Source of the DNA: Hydrogenophaga intermedia
GTDB lineage: Bacteria; Pseudomonadota; Gammaproteobacteria; Burkholderiales; Burkholderiaceae_C
Reading direction: 5' to 3'
Length of the DNA stretch: 64,000 nucleotides
Assembly: GCF_000723405.1 (NCBI RefSeq)
Contig: NZ_CCAE010000003.1
Coordinates: forward strand, 62,001 to 126,000
Shown: piece by piece, positions 26,593-34,916 of the stretch
Numbering within the stretch: position 1 is the stretch's first letter
How the letters are laid out: the number at the start of each line of letters is the position of its first letter
Notes under the pieces: generated by a model
What the model was told of the DNA's origin: nothing
The model's input: the letters and a program-made list of their open reading frames with translations, nothing else
Database searches by the model: none
Translations under genes and position numbers: made by a program

Positions 26593-27548
26593 GCCTGGAT
26601 TTTTTTGTGAAGGTCGCCCGCGTGCACGCGGAGGCCGAGGACATCGTGCTGCTGGACCTGGAGCGCGAGGGCCAGCCCTTGCCGGCGTTCACCGCCGGCG
26701 CGCACATCGACGTGAAGACGCCGTCGGGCGCGGTGCGGCAGTACTCGTTGTGCAACGCACCAGGCGAGCCCGGTCCGTACCAGATCGCTGTGCTGCGCGA
26801 GACCGGCGGCCGCGGCGGCTCGGCCTCGATGCACGACGCGCTGGCCGAAGGCGACACGCTGCAGGTCTCGGCGCCGCGCAACCACTTCGCGTTGAGCGAG
26901 GACCCGGGCCCGAGCCTGTTGTTCGCGGCCGGCATCGGCATCACGCCCATCGTGGCGATGGCCGAGACCCTGCACGCCCAGGGGCGCGACTTCACGTTGC
27001 ACTACTGCGCGCGCAGCGAGGCCCGCACGGCCTTCCTGCAGCGTCTGCGCGGGCGGCCCTACGCCGATCGCGTGCGCTTCCATTTCGACGGTGGCGAGGC
27101 CGATCGGCGGCTGGACATCGGCGCCGCGCTGGCCGCTGCGCCGCCCGGGGCCCACGTCTACGTCTGTGGTCCGCAGGCCTTCATCACCGGTGTGCAGGGC
27201 AGCGCGGCCCGCGCCGGCTGGCCGGTCGAGCGCGTGCACTTCGAGCACTTCTCCGGCGCCACCGTGGACACGAGCGGCGACGGTGCCTTCGACGTGGTGC
27301 TCGCACGCAGCGGGCGCACGGTGCGCATCGCGCCCGACGTGTCCATCACCCAGGCCCTGGCGGCCGAGGGCGTGGCCATCGAGACCTCGTGCGAGCAAGG
27401 CGTGTGCGGCACCTGCCTCACCACCGTGCTCGAGGGCGAGGTCGATCACCGCGACCTCTACCTCATGCCCGACGAACAGGCGCAGCACACGCAGATCCTG
27501 CCGTGCTGCTCGCGGGCGAAATCGGCGCGGCTGGTGCTCGACCTTTGA
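26589..27548 (+). CDS. PDR/VanB-family oxygenase reductase (FMN, NAD, 2Fe-2S)
   Basis: 319 residues. Flavin domain: FTAGAHIDVKTPSGAVRQYS. NAD domain: LLFAAGIGITPIVAMAE and VYVCGPQAFI. C-terminal plant-type ferredoxin: Cys268, Cys273 and Cys276 in CEQGVCGTC, with the fourth ligand at Cys306 or 307 in LPCCSRA. It passes electrons from NADH to the oxygenase encoded just upstream. The stop codon is the start of a hairpin shared with the convergent VOC gene. Confidence 0.93.
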   Translation: MSLDFFVKVARVHAEAEDIVLLDLEREGQPLPAFTAGAHIDVKTPSGAVRQYSLCNAPGEPGPYQIAVLRETGGRGGSASMHDALAEGDTLQVSAPRNHFALSEDPGPSLLFAAGIGITPIVAMAETLHAQGRDFTLHYCARSEARTAFLQRLRGRPYADRVRFHFDGGEADRRLDIGAALAAAPPGAHVYVCGPQAFITGVQGSAARAGWPVERVHFEHFSGATVDTSGDGAFDVVLARSGRTVRIAPDVSITQALAAEGVAIETSCEQGVCGTCLTTVLEGEVDHRDLYLMPDEQAQHTQILPCCSRAKSARLVLDL

Positions 27549-27564
27549 GGCGTCAGAAGCCTCA
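27546..27564. terminator. Stop-to-stop hairpin between the reductase and VOC genes
   Basis: TGAGGC-GTCAGAA-GCCTCA is a 6-bp perfect stem. Its outer ends are the stop codons of the convergent genes. No T-run follows on either strand. Confidence 0.45.
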
Positions 27565-27990
27565 GAAGGTGATGTTCACCGATGGCGCGCTGCGCTGCGC
27601 CTCGCCGTGGTACACGGCCTCGATGTTGTTGCCCGCCGGGTCGAGCGCGAACGCGCCGTAGTAGCCGGGGTGGTACTTGCGCTCGCCGGGTGCGCCGTTG
27701 TCCTGGCCGCCACTGGCCAGTGCCGCGCGGTGGAACGCGTCCACCATCGCCCGGTTCTTTGCCTGAAAGGCCAGGTGGTGGCGTCCCGTCAGCACGCCCG
27801 CGGCGGCCTCGCTGTCGGCTGTGGAGATGAACAGCTCGTCCGCCCAGAAGTACGTGTCGCCTTCACCTCCCAAGGGGATCTCCAGTGCCTCGAACACGGC
27901 CGCGTAGAAGCGCTTCGCGGCGGGCAGGTCTTTCACGACGAGCTGGATGTGGTCGATCAGCCGACCGCGGTGCAGGGATTGCATGCTCAT
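27562..27990 (-). CDS. VOC-family (glyoxalase/dioxygenase-like) protein
   Basis: 142 residues. One beta-alpha-beta-beta-beta repeat pair is seen: LIDHIQLVVKDLPAAKRFY at the start and GYYGAFALDPAGNNIEAVYH at the end, with HHLAFQAKN between. His14, His72 and a C-terminal Glu are possible metal ligands. The family covers lyases, dioxygenases and resistance proteins, so no reaction is assigned. It is convergent with the Rieske reductase gene. Confidence 0.85.
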   Translation of the reverse strand: MSMQSLHRGRLIDHIQLVVKDLPAAKRFYAAVFEALEIPLGGEGDTYFWADELFISTADSEAAAGVLTGRHHLAFQAKNRAMVDAFHRAALASGGQDNGAPGERKYHPGYYGAFALDPAGNNIEAVYHGEAQRSAPSVNITF

Positions 27991-28060
27991 TCGGTGCTCC
28001 TTGAATCGATGACGCTTCGGGCGAGGGCAAGCGCCATTCCCGCTCGCGTGGCGCGGGGTG

Positions 28061-28606
28061 TCAAGGCCGCCGTTGCATGCCCAGTGCGTGCAGCGTGTCG
28101 ATCAGCGTGCGCAGCATCCACGCGGCAAGCCGCTCGGGCCATGGGCCGGTGGGGCTCGGGGGCGCGGCCACGGGCGGTCGCCGCCCGGCCTCGCGCGCGC
28201 CAAAGCCCAGGCGCTGCAGCGCCGCGCTTTCCGTGGCGTCGGGCGCGTGGCCGGGGCCGAATACCACGTCCAGCCGGCGCACCCCCTGCGCGTGCAGCGC
28301 CTCGACGAGCGGCACCAGCGCGGCGCGCTCGGGCCGCCAGAAGATGGCCTCGCGCGCGTGGCGCGGGGTGTCGAGGACGAGAAGCACCTCGTCCTGCGCC
28401 GAGACATGGTGCAGGCAGTCGCGCCAGTCGCCGCCGTCCACCACCGCGTGGTCCAGGCCTCGCGGCTGGTGCGCGAAGCCGCGCGTGCAGAGCACCGTGA
28501 CCGGCACCGCCCCGACCTGACCCAGCCGCTCGCGCAGCACGGCGGCGCCGGCCCGGCCGATGGCACCGATCACGAGCACGCGTGGTGGGGGTGAGGGCGG
28601 GCGCAT
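28061..28606 (-). CDS. Hypothetical protein with N-terminal Rossmann-like glycine motif
   Basis: 181 residues, not recognised. RVLVIGAIGRAGAAVLRERL at the start looks like a dinucleotide-binding loop (GAIGRAG), and DEVLLVLDTPRHAREAIFW could be the next strand and helix, as in NAD(P)H-binding epimerase-like proteins. No catalytic motif is visible. It starts 13 bp after the subunit c-like gene and is last in the leftward siderophore operon. It may be co-transcribed with that gene. Confidence 0.6.
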   Translation of the reverse strand: MRPPSPPPRVLVIGAIGRAGAAVLRERLGQVGAVPVTVLCTRGFAHQPRGLDHAVVDGGDWRDCLHHVSAQDEVLLVLDTPRHAREAIFWRPERAALVPLVEALHAQGVRRLDVVFGPGHAPDATESAALQRLGFGAREAGRRPPVAAPPSPTGPWPERLAAWMLRTLIDTLHALGMQRRP

Positions 28607-28619
28607 CGGGTCGCGGGGT

Positions 28620-28862
28620 TCAGGAAGGGAAGGGCGCGGCGAGCGCGAACCACACGCCCAGCGCCACCGAGATGATGAAGGCGCCGTCGAGCAGGCCCGC
28701 GAGCAGGAAGACCTTGGGTTGCAGGGCCTCCATCATCTCCGGCTGGCGCGCCGAGGCGTCGAGGTAGCGGCTGGCCATGATGCCGATGCCGATGCACGAG
28801 CCGAGAGCGCCCAGGCCGATCATGTGGCCGACGGCGAGGGGGAGTTGGGAGAGGTCCGACAT
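28620..28862 (-). CDS. Orphan F0-type ATP synthase subunit c-like proteolipid
   Basis: 80 residues in two membrane helices. Helix 1 is [20 protein letters not shown]. The polar loop SARQPEMM carries the invariant Arg39-Gln40-Pro41. Helix 2 contains [13 protein letters not shown] with Asp59 at the ion-binding position. All features of a proton-type F0 c-ring subunit are present, yet no other atp gene is near. Instead it lies 83 bp after a TonB/PepSY iron-uptake cluster on the same strand. Either it is a duplicated atpE or a c-like protein with another role. The family call is firm; the function here is open. Confidence 0.85.
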   Translation of the reverse strand: MSDLSQLPLAVGHMIGLGALGSCIGIGIMASRYLDASARQPEMMEALQPKVFLLAGLLDGAFIISVALGVWFALAAPFPS

Positions 28863-28915
28863 GTGAGGCTCCTTGGTGTTGATGGGCTTACTGTGGGCCC
28901 GATCGGTCATCAAGG

Positions 28916-28936
28916 CCATGACCCCGGAGGTCATGG
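28916..28936 (-). other. 8-bp perfect hairpin upstream of the subunit c-like gene
   Basis: CCATGACC-CCGGA-GGTCATGG forms a stem-loop in the 83-bp gap between the 60-residue membrane protein gene and the c-like gene. No T-run follows on the minus strand, so it may be an RNA-processing or stability element, or an operator. Confidence 0.45.
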
Positions 28937-28945
28937 TGAGCCTCG

Positions 28946-29128
28946 TCAGCGACCGCGCCCCCACCCCAGCCACACGCAGGCCCCGGTCACCGAGCCCAGG
29001 CACAGCCACGACACCCAGTCCCAGGGGCCGTCGCCCAGCAGCGCCGTGACCAGGCCGATCGCCGAGGCCAGCGCGATCACCACCGGCCAGGCCCACACCG
29101 GGCCCAGCGCGTTCCACAGGGCTTTCAT
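28946..29128 (-). CDS. Small two-helix membrane protein of the PepSY operon
   Basis: 60 residues with two hydrophobic segments, [18 protein letters not shown] and [17 protein letters not shown], and a basic end GRGR. It overlaps the upstream PepSY gene by four bases, so it is translated with it. It resembles in size and place the small DUF-type membrane proteins of TonB/PepSY iron clusters, but I do not assign a family. Confidence 0.7.
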   Translation of the reverse strand: MKALWNALGPVWAWPVVIALASAIGLVTALLGDGPWDWVSWLCLGSVTGACVWLGWGRGR

Positions 29129-30306
29129 GGATGGGTCACTTCACGGTTCAGGTTCGGGGCTTCACGGCCGGTCAGGGCCGGCGGCAGTTCGACCGCGTCG
29201 GCGCTGCCGGTCACGCCGCGCCGCAGCCACAGGTACAGCCCGCTGCCGAGCACGATGATGGTGAGGATGTCGAGCACGGCCCAGATGATCTGCATGGGCC
29301 GACCGCCGTAGTCGCCGAAGTGCAGCGGCTGCGAGATCAGCAGGCCGGTGAGGTACCAGGGCAGTTCACGGCTGTCGGTCACCTGCCCGGTCACGGCGTC
29401 CACCAGCACGGGCTTGAAGAGGCGCGAGTTCAGCGGATCGGTGCCGCGCATGAACACGCCGTAGTGGTGCGGGCTGGTGAACAGCGTGCCGGGAAAGGCC
29501 ACGAAGCCCACCTTCATGGATGGCTCCAGCGCCACCGCAGCCGACACCGCCGCCTGCAGTGAACCCAGCCGGTTGCGCTCCAGCGGCGGCTGGCCGCGGT
29601 AGGGCGCCACCATCTCGGCCATCTGGTCCGTTTGCCAGTAGCGCACCAACAGATCGGCCCAGGTGTTGATCACGCCGGTGGCGCCAACCACGAACAGCCA
29701 GGTCAGCGTGACGATGCCCAGCAGGTTGTGCAGGTCCAGCCAGCGCACGCGCGAGGAGCGGTCGCGCCGCACCTCGCCAAAGCCGAGCTTGCGCATGAAG
29801 GGTGCGTACAGCACCACGCCGGAGACGATGGCCACCAGCAGCAACAGGCCCATGAAGCCCAGGAACAGCGTGCCGGGCAGGCCGGCGAACAGGTCCACGT
29901 GCAGCGAGAGCATGATGTGCATGAAGCCGCTGTCCAGCGGCGGCTGGCCCAGCGCCTCGCCGGTGCGCGCGTCCACCGCCACCTGCTTGAGGCCCGAGTC
30001 CGACAGCGGCGTGTCCGACAGGGTGACGTACCAGACGCGGTCGTCGTCCTCTTCCTGCGAGACGTACATGCCGCCCTTCTCGGGGTGCTCGGCGATGGCG
30101 ATCTCCAGCACGCGGTCCAGGCTGATGCGCGGCGCATCGGCCGCCATCTCGGGCGCTTCGATCTCGGTGCCCAGCAGGTGGCCGATCTCGTGGTGGAAGA
30201 TGAGCGGCAGGCCGGTGAGGCACAGCAGCAGCATGAAGACGGTGCAGACCAGGCTGCTCCATTTGTGCACCCAGGACCAGGCGCGCAGGGCTCGTGGGCT
30301 CGGCAT
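29125..30306 (-). CDS. PepSY-associated transmembrane protein (siderophore/iron utilisation)
   Basis: 393 residues. The start lies in TGATG, overlapping the TonB-receptor stop by one base. Membrane helices: [54 protein letters not shown] and a last one near [15 protein letters not shown]. Periplasmic PepSY-type segments lie between. Conserved HHEIGH, LHVD and LHNLLG histidines fit haem binding or a ferric reductase role, as proposed for this family. It probably reduces iron from the siderophore imported by the receptor encoded just before it. Confidence 0.88.
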   Translation of the reverse strand: MPSPRALRAWSWVHKWSSLVCTVFMLLLCLTGLPLIFHHEIGHLLGTEIEAPEMAADAPRISLDRVLEIAIAEHPEKGGMYVSQEEDDDRVWYVTLSDTPLSDSGLKQVAVDARTGEALGQPPLDSGFMHIMLSLHVDLFAGLPGTLFLGFMGLLLLVAIVSGVVLYAPFMRKLGFGEVRRDRSSRVRWLDLHNLLGIVTLTWLFVVGATGVINTWADLLVRYWQTDQMAEMVAPYRGQPPLERNRLGSLQAAVSAAVALEPSMKVGFVAFPGTLFTSPHHYGVFMRGTDPLNSRLFKPVLVDAVTGQVTDSRELPWYLTGLLISQPLHFGDYGGRPMQIIWAVLDILTIIVLGSGLYLWLRRGVTGSADAVELPPALTGREAPNLNREVTHP

Positions 30307-32519
30307 CAGAAGTCCACGCTGGCGCTGACGACGAAGGTGCGCGGTGCACCGAGCACCAGATAGCCCCGGCCCGGGAAGCCACCGGCCGAGGCCCAGTAGC
30401 CCTTGTCGAACAGGTTCTCCACGCGCCCGCGCAGCGTGAGCAGCTTGCCACCGAATTCGGTGAGGTAGCGCGCGCCCAGGTCCACGCGCGTCCACGAGGA
30501 CACTTCCTGCGCGTTGGCGCCGTCGGCGTACTGCTTGCCGGTGTGGATCACGCGCGCGTCCAGCGTGAGGCCGCGCGCCACGGGCAGGTCCCATTCCACG
30601 CCGAGATTGAGCTGGTGGCCGGGCACGCCGATGACGTCCTTGCCGTCGTCGGCACCGCCCTGGGTGCGCAGTTGCTCGGCGTCGAGCAACGTGAGGCCGC
30701 CCAGCACCCGCACCGAGCGCACGGGCGCGCCGAAGACGTTGATCTCCAGGCCGCGATGGCGCTGCTCGCCGAACACGCCGAAGACGTTGTTCTCGACGTA
30801 GGCGCTGGGCTTGCGCTGCGAGAACAGGGCGACGCTGGCGCCGATGCGGCCGCCGTCGTACTTGGCGCCGATCTCCTTCTGCTTCGAGACGTAGGGTGCG
30901 AAAACCTGCCCCGCGTTGGTGATGCCGGCGCCCGAGGCGGTGTCGCCCTTGACCAGGCCTTCGGCGTAGTTGGCGTACAGCGACCAGCCGCTGGCCGGCT
31001 TCACCACCAGGCCCAGCACTGGGGACGTGCGGCCCTCGTCGTAGTGCGATTCCTGGGCGCCCGAGTTGTAGTTGTAGGCGGTGACGCGCAGGGTCTGGCG
31101 GCGCGCGCCCAGGGTCAGGCGCACGCTGTCGTCCAGGAAGGACATCGTGTCGGCGATCGCCAGGCTGGTGGTGGCCAGGCGTTCCACCACCAACGGGTTG
31201 CCCAGGTCGCCGCCGACGAAGAAGTCGGGCGCCGGCGCGGCCACCGCGAAGGGCTGGTAGAGGTTGTTGGCGTAGCCGGCGAAGTCGGAGAACGCGTAGG
31301 CGTTGCGCTCGCGCGATCTGAGCGTGGCCGCCGAGAGGCTGAACTCGTGGCCCACGGCGCCGGTGCGCGCCCGCCCGCGCAGGCCAACCTCGGCCGTGTG
31401 CAGGGACTGTTCGCGCACGTTGTCGAAGCGGTAGGCGGTGGTGTTACCGGCCGCGTCGGTCAGGGTCGGGTTGGACAGCACATTGTCTTCGTCGCCCTGG
31501 CGCGCTCCGATCGCGCCCCAGGCCAGCAGGGTGTCGTTCAGGTCCACCTCGGCGCGCACGGTGCCGAAGAGGTCGCGGCCGTCGGAGTGCGTCCAGGGCT
31601 GCGCGAAGTTGTGCGAAGCCTCGGGTGCGGTCGCGATGGGCGCGCCGTTGGCGGCGGGCGTGACGTTGGGACGCGGTTCGCGCAGGCGGTTGTCCTGGTA
31701 GCCGATGTCGGCCGAGAGGCGCACGCCGCGGCCGCGCCAGTCCAGGCCCAGGGCGGCCACGTCCAGCGTCTGCTTCTCGCCGTCCACGCCGGTGCCGCCG
31801 TCGCGCCGCGCCAGGTTCAGGCGCAGGCCGGTGGCCTGGTCGGGGCCGAAGCGGCGCGCCAGGTCGGCCGCGAGCGAGACCTGCCCGCCAGTCTGCACGC
31901 CTGCCGTGACGCGGCTCAGCGGCTCGTTGGGTGCCCGCTTGGGAACCACGTTGATGAGGCCGCCCAGGCCACCGCCCGCGCTGCTGCCGGGGCCCGCGCC
32001 GCCGACGAAGGCGTTGGCGCCGCGCAGGATTTCCACGCGTTCGATGAACTCGGTGGCCATGTACTGGCGAGGCACCAGGCCGTAGAGCCCGTTGTAGGCC
32101 ACGTCGTCCGAGAACACCGGCAGTCCGCGGACGAAGTAGACCTGCTGGAAATTGCCGAAGCCGCGCCCCGCGCGCACCGACGCGTCGTTGAGCAGCACGT
32201 CGCCCACGCTGCGGGCCTGCTGGTCCTGCATCAGCTCGGCCGTGTAGGCGGTGGTGGAGAAGGGCGTGTCCATGATGTCCAGGTTGCCCAGCACGCCCAC
32301 GCGGCTGCCGCGCGCGACCTGGCCGCCGGCGAAGGGGTCGCTCAGGCCTTCGGCGGACGCGTCGGCGTTGGCCTTGACGGTGACGGTGGACAGGGTGCCG
32401 CCGCTGGGTTCGGCGCCTGGTGCCGCGGCGGGCTGCGCGTGCGCGGTGGTGGCAAGCCAGGCGGCCAGGGCGAGCGCGCTCAGGCGCGGCGTGAAAGAGG
32501 GGGTGTGCAGTGCGGGCAT
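30306..32519 (-). CDS. TonB-dependent siderophore receptor
   Basis: 737 residues. The signal peptide ends near AHAQP. The plug domain shows TLSTVTVKAN (TonB-box region), QDQQARSVGDVLLNDASV, FVRGLPVFSDD and ERVEILRGANAFVGG. The 22-strand barrel ends with FVVSASVDF, with a terminal Phe as required for outer-membrane assembly. It imports a ferric siderophore, of unknown type. It is followed directly by its PepSY gene. Confidence 0.93.
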   Translation of the reverse strand: MPALHTPSFTPRLSALALAAWLATTAHAQPAAAPGAEPSGGTLSTVTVKANADASAEGLSDPFAGGQVARGSRVGVLGNLDIMDTPFSTTAYTAELMQDQQARSVGDVLLNDASVRAGRGFGNFQQVYFVRGLPVFSDDVAYNGLYGLVPRQYMATEFIERVEILRGANAFVGGAGPGSSAGGGLGGLINVVPKRAPNEPLSRVTAGVQTGGQVSLAADLARRFGPDQATGLRLNLARRDGGTGVDGEKQTLDVAALGLDWRGRGVRLSADIGYQDNRLREPRPNVTPAANGAPIATAPEASHNFAQPWTHSDGRDLFGTVRAEVDLNDTLLAWGAIGARQGDEDNVLSNPTLTDAAGNTTAYRFDNVREQSLHTAEVGLRGRARTGAVGHEFSLSAATLRSRERNAYAFSDFAGYANNLYQPFAVAAPAPDFFVGGDLGNPLVVERLATTSLAIADTMSFLDDSVRLTLGARRQTLRVTAYNYNSGAQESHYDEGRTSPVLGLVVKPASGWSLYANYAEGLVKGDTASGAGITNAGQVFAPYVSKQKEIGAKYDGGRIGASVALFSQRKPSAYVENNVFGVFGEQRHRGLEINVFGAPVRSVRVLGGLTLLDAEQLRTQGGADDGKDVIGVPGHQLNLGVEWDLPVARGLTLDARVIHTGKQYADGANAQEVSSWTRVDLGARYLTEFGGKLLTLRGRVENLFDKGYWASAGGFPGRGYLVLGAPRTFVVSASVDF

Positions 32520-32589
32520 GAGCAGTCTCCGGAACAGTCAGGAAGCGGGAAGAAAACGCGCGGGCGGCAGGAAGGAACGGGGCGTGGCG

Positions 32590-32877
32590 TCAGGCGGGGC
32601 GGCGCGACAGCCACATCGCCACGCCCGCGGCCGACACGGCCAGCAACATCACCCACACCAGCACGGCCATGCTGGGGTGGTCGACGGCCAGGCACAGGCC
32701 GAGCGAGCCCGCCAGCGCGAGCGCGCCGCCCGCCCGCAGGCGGCGCTGCACGGTGGGCGACAGCGGTGCGTGGGCGCCGGCCACCTGCGCCCAGTGCGCG
32801 GGCAAGGCCAGCGCGAACAGCGCCATGCCAGCCAGGGAGGCCAGTGCGGCCAGCACAACCAGGGCGGCCTCAGACAT
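32590..32877 (-). CDS. DUF3325-like small membrane protein
   Basis: 95 residues with three hydrophobic segments: VVLAALASLAGMALFALAL, AGGALALAGSLGLCLAV and VLVWVMLLAVSAAGVAMWL. Sequence and place after a PepSY gene fit DUF3325, a regular companion in siderophore clusters. It overlaps the upstream gene by eight bases. Role unknown. Confidence 0.8.
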   Translation of the reverse strand: MSEAALVVLAALASLAGMALFALALPAHWAQVAGAHAPLSPTVQRRLRAGGALALAGSLGLCLAVDHPSMAVLVWVMLLAVSAAGVAMWLSRRPA

Positions 32878-34573
32878 GGGCGGCCTCCTCGGCAGGCAGG
32901 TGCGCGGTGGCCGGGGCAGACGCAGGGGTCGCGCGCTCGCGCCGCGCCAGACGGCGCGCCGCCCAGGCCGCCAGGCCGGCGGTGGCCAGCAGCGCCAGGT
33001 CCACGCCCGCCACCGGCCAGTAGCTGAACAGCGTCTTGCCCAGGTGGTCGCCCGTGGTGGCCCAGTTCAGCAGCACCGCCAGCGGGCACAGCGCGGCGAT
33101 GGCCCAGCACTGCTCGCGCCACGCGGACGACGGGCGCGCCTGCGCCACCGGCGCGCTGCGCCAGAAGGCGTGCGCGGCGGCCAGCAGCCAGGCGAGCCAG
33201 AAGGCCAGCCGTTCCCACCAGCCCTTGTCCGCCAGTTCGGCCGGCAGCACCCGGTTGGCGATCAGGATGGCGGCGGTGGCGATCAGCATGCCGGTGACGG
33301 TGCTCACCGCCAGCGCGTCCACCACGCGGCTTCCTGCTACGCCCTGCTGCGCGTGCTGGCGCTTGCGTTTCTCCACGAAGAACAGGAAGCCGGTGGCGAT
33401 GCACACGCAGCCGAGCAGGCCGCCGAACACATAGAGCCAGCGCAGCAGCCAATGCTCGAAGTGCTGCAGGTGCAGGCCGGTGAGGAATTCCTCGATGCCG
33501 TGCGGCACGGTGGGCGCCGGTTCCTCGCGCAGCACCTCGCCGGTGCTGCCCTTGAAGTGCACGGCCTGGCCCACCAGGGCCACGCGGTCGCTGCCGGCGC
33601 GGTAGATGCTCACGTAGCTGTTGGCGTCGCCCACGTGGTGCACCTGCAGGAAGCCCACCTGGCCGGGCATGCCGCGCGCGTCCCAGCGGCGCTTCGCTTC
33701 CACCACCATGGCGTCCACCGAGGCCAGCGGCGCGGCCACGCCAGCGCGCTCGTGCGGCAGGCCGGTGGCCGCGGCTTCTGCCACCGCGTGCGCCTGCGCC
33801 AGCGGGCGCAGCAGGGTGTCGGACACCGGCAGGTAGTAGAAGGCCGCGAAGATGACCAGGCCGGTGAAGGCGAAGAAGAAGTGGAAGGGCAGGGCCACCA
33901 CGCCGGTGAGGTTGTGCAGGTCCAGCAGGCTTCGGCGGGGGTTCTTGCCCGGGCGGAAGGTGAACAGTTCGGCGAACACCTTGCGGTGCATCACCAGGCC
34001 CGTGATGAGCATGGCGAGCATGGTCAGCGCGGCCAGCGCCACGATCCAGAAGCCGATGAACTTCCACTCCAGGTGCAGGCTGTAGTGCAGCGGGTAGAAG
34101 AACTCGCTGCCGATCTTCTGCTGGCCTTCGCGCAGCATCGTGCCGTCGCGCGGGTCGATGGTGGTGTCGCCGTGAATGTGGTTGTGGCCCAGCGGGTCCT
34201 TGGGCTGCGGCACGCGAAAGCCCACGCCCATGGCCAGCACCGGGTCGCGGTGCGTGGTGTAGGCCCAGAACTCGTCGGCGGGCAGTTGCAGGCGCGGCGT
34301 CATCGGGCCTTGCGCGCTGTCGTGTAGCAGCGGCATGTTGGCCGCGTAGTCCACTTCGTCGGGTTCCACGCGCTGAAGGATGGGCAGCAGCACGTGGTCG
34401 AACGAGGGCATGGGCTGCGGCTCGAAGCGCGTCTCGGGGATGGCCCAGCGGTCGAACTCGCGGTCGAACACCGAGAGCGAACCGAAGAAGAACACGACCA
34501 CGAGCACGAAGCCCAGCACGAGGCCGAACCAGGTGTGCAGCCAGGTCATGGAGAGGCGGAAGTTCGACAGCAT
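32870..34573 (-). CDS. PepSY-associated transmembrane protein, long form
   Basis: 567 residues. Helices: WLHTWFGLVLGFVLVVVFFF at the start, FWIVALAALTMLAMLITGLV, VVALPFHFFFAFTGLVIFAA, a group around LLRWLYVFGGLLGCVCIATG, and four more towards the C-terminus. Periplasmic His-rich stretches include HNHIHGD and HYSLHLEW. It is the iron-reductase-like PepSY protein of the first receptor module, with DUF3649 before and DUF3325 after. Confidence 0.88.
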   Translation of the reverse strand: MLSNFRLSMTWLHTWFGLVLGFVLVVVFFFGSLSVFDREFDRWAIPETRFEPQPMPSFDHVLLPILQRVEPDEVDYAANMPLLHDSAQGPMTPRLQLPADEFWAYTTHRDPVLAMGVGFRVPQPKDPLGHNHIHGDTTIDPRDGTMLREGQQKIGSEFFYPLHYSLHLEWKFIGFWIVALAALTMLAMLITGLVMHRKVFAELFTFRPGKNPRRSLLDLHNLTGVVALPFHFFFAFTGLVIFAAFYYLPVSDTLLRPLAQAHAVAEAAATGLPHERAGVAAPLASVDAMVVEAKRRWDARGMPGQVGFLQVHHVGDANSYVSIYRAGSDRVALVGQAVHFKGSTGEVLREEPAPTVPHGIEEFLTGLHLQHFEHWLLRWLYVFGGLLGCVCIATGFLFFVEKRKRQHAQQGVAGSRVVDALAVSTVTGMLIATAAILIANRVLPAELADKGWWERLAFWLAWLLAAAHAFWRSAPVAQARPSSAWREQCWAIAALCPLAVLLNWATTGDHLGKTLFSYWPVAGVDLALLATAGLAAWAARRLARRERATPASAPATAHLPAEEAAHV

Positions 34574-34583
34574 GGTGTTGCCC

Positions 34584-34883
34584 TCAGATGAGTTGTTGCT
34601 GCAGCAGCCAGGCCGCGCCGGTCATGCCCGCGCCGCCGAGGCCCAGCACGCCCCACACACGCGTCAGGCTGCGCGCCGCGAAGGCCCAGAGGAACACCGC
34701 GAGGAAGACGAGAAAGGCCAGCAGCATCAGCACGGTGTGGGCCTCGTGGTAGTCCACGCCCAGCGCCACCAGGCCGGTGATGCCCAGCGTGGTGACGCCC
34801 CAGGTGAAGGCGTAGCCGCCCAGCAGGCTGGCCGCGATGCGGCCCATCATGTGGGCGGTGGATGGGGCGGTGGTGGTGTTCAT
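34584..34883 (-). CDS. DUF3649-like small membrane protein
   Basis: 99 residues with three hydrophobic segments: IAASLLGGYAFTWGVTTLGI, VLMLLAFLVFLAVFLWAFAA and VLGLGGAGMTGAAWLL. The pattern and its place between a TonB receptor and a PepSY gene fit DUF3649 (iron-uptake associated). The next start follows 10 bp after its stop. Confidence 0.8.
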   Translation of the reverse strand: MNTTTAPSTAHMMGRIAASLLGGYAFTWGVTTLGITGLVALGVDYHEAHTVLMLLAFLVFLAVFLWAFAARSLTRVWGVLGLGGAGMTGAAWLLQQQLI

Positions 34884-34916
34884 GGGCGGCTTTCCTTGTC
34901 GTGAACGATCAGTCGG

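Noticed and set aside
28620..28862. Start of a whole atp operon
   Set aside because: Neighbours on both sides are unrelated to ATP synthase; only subunit c is present.
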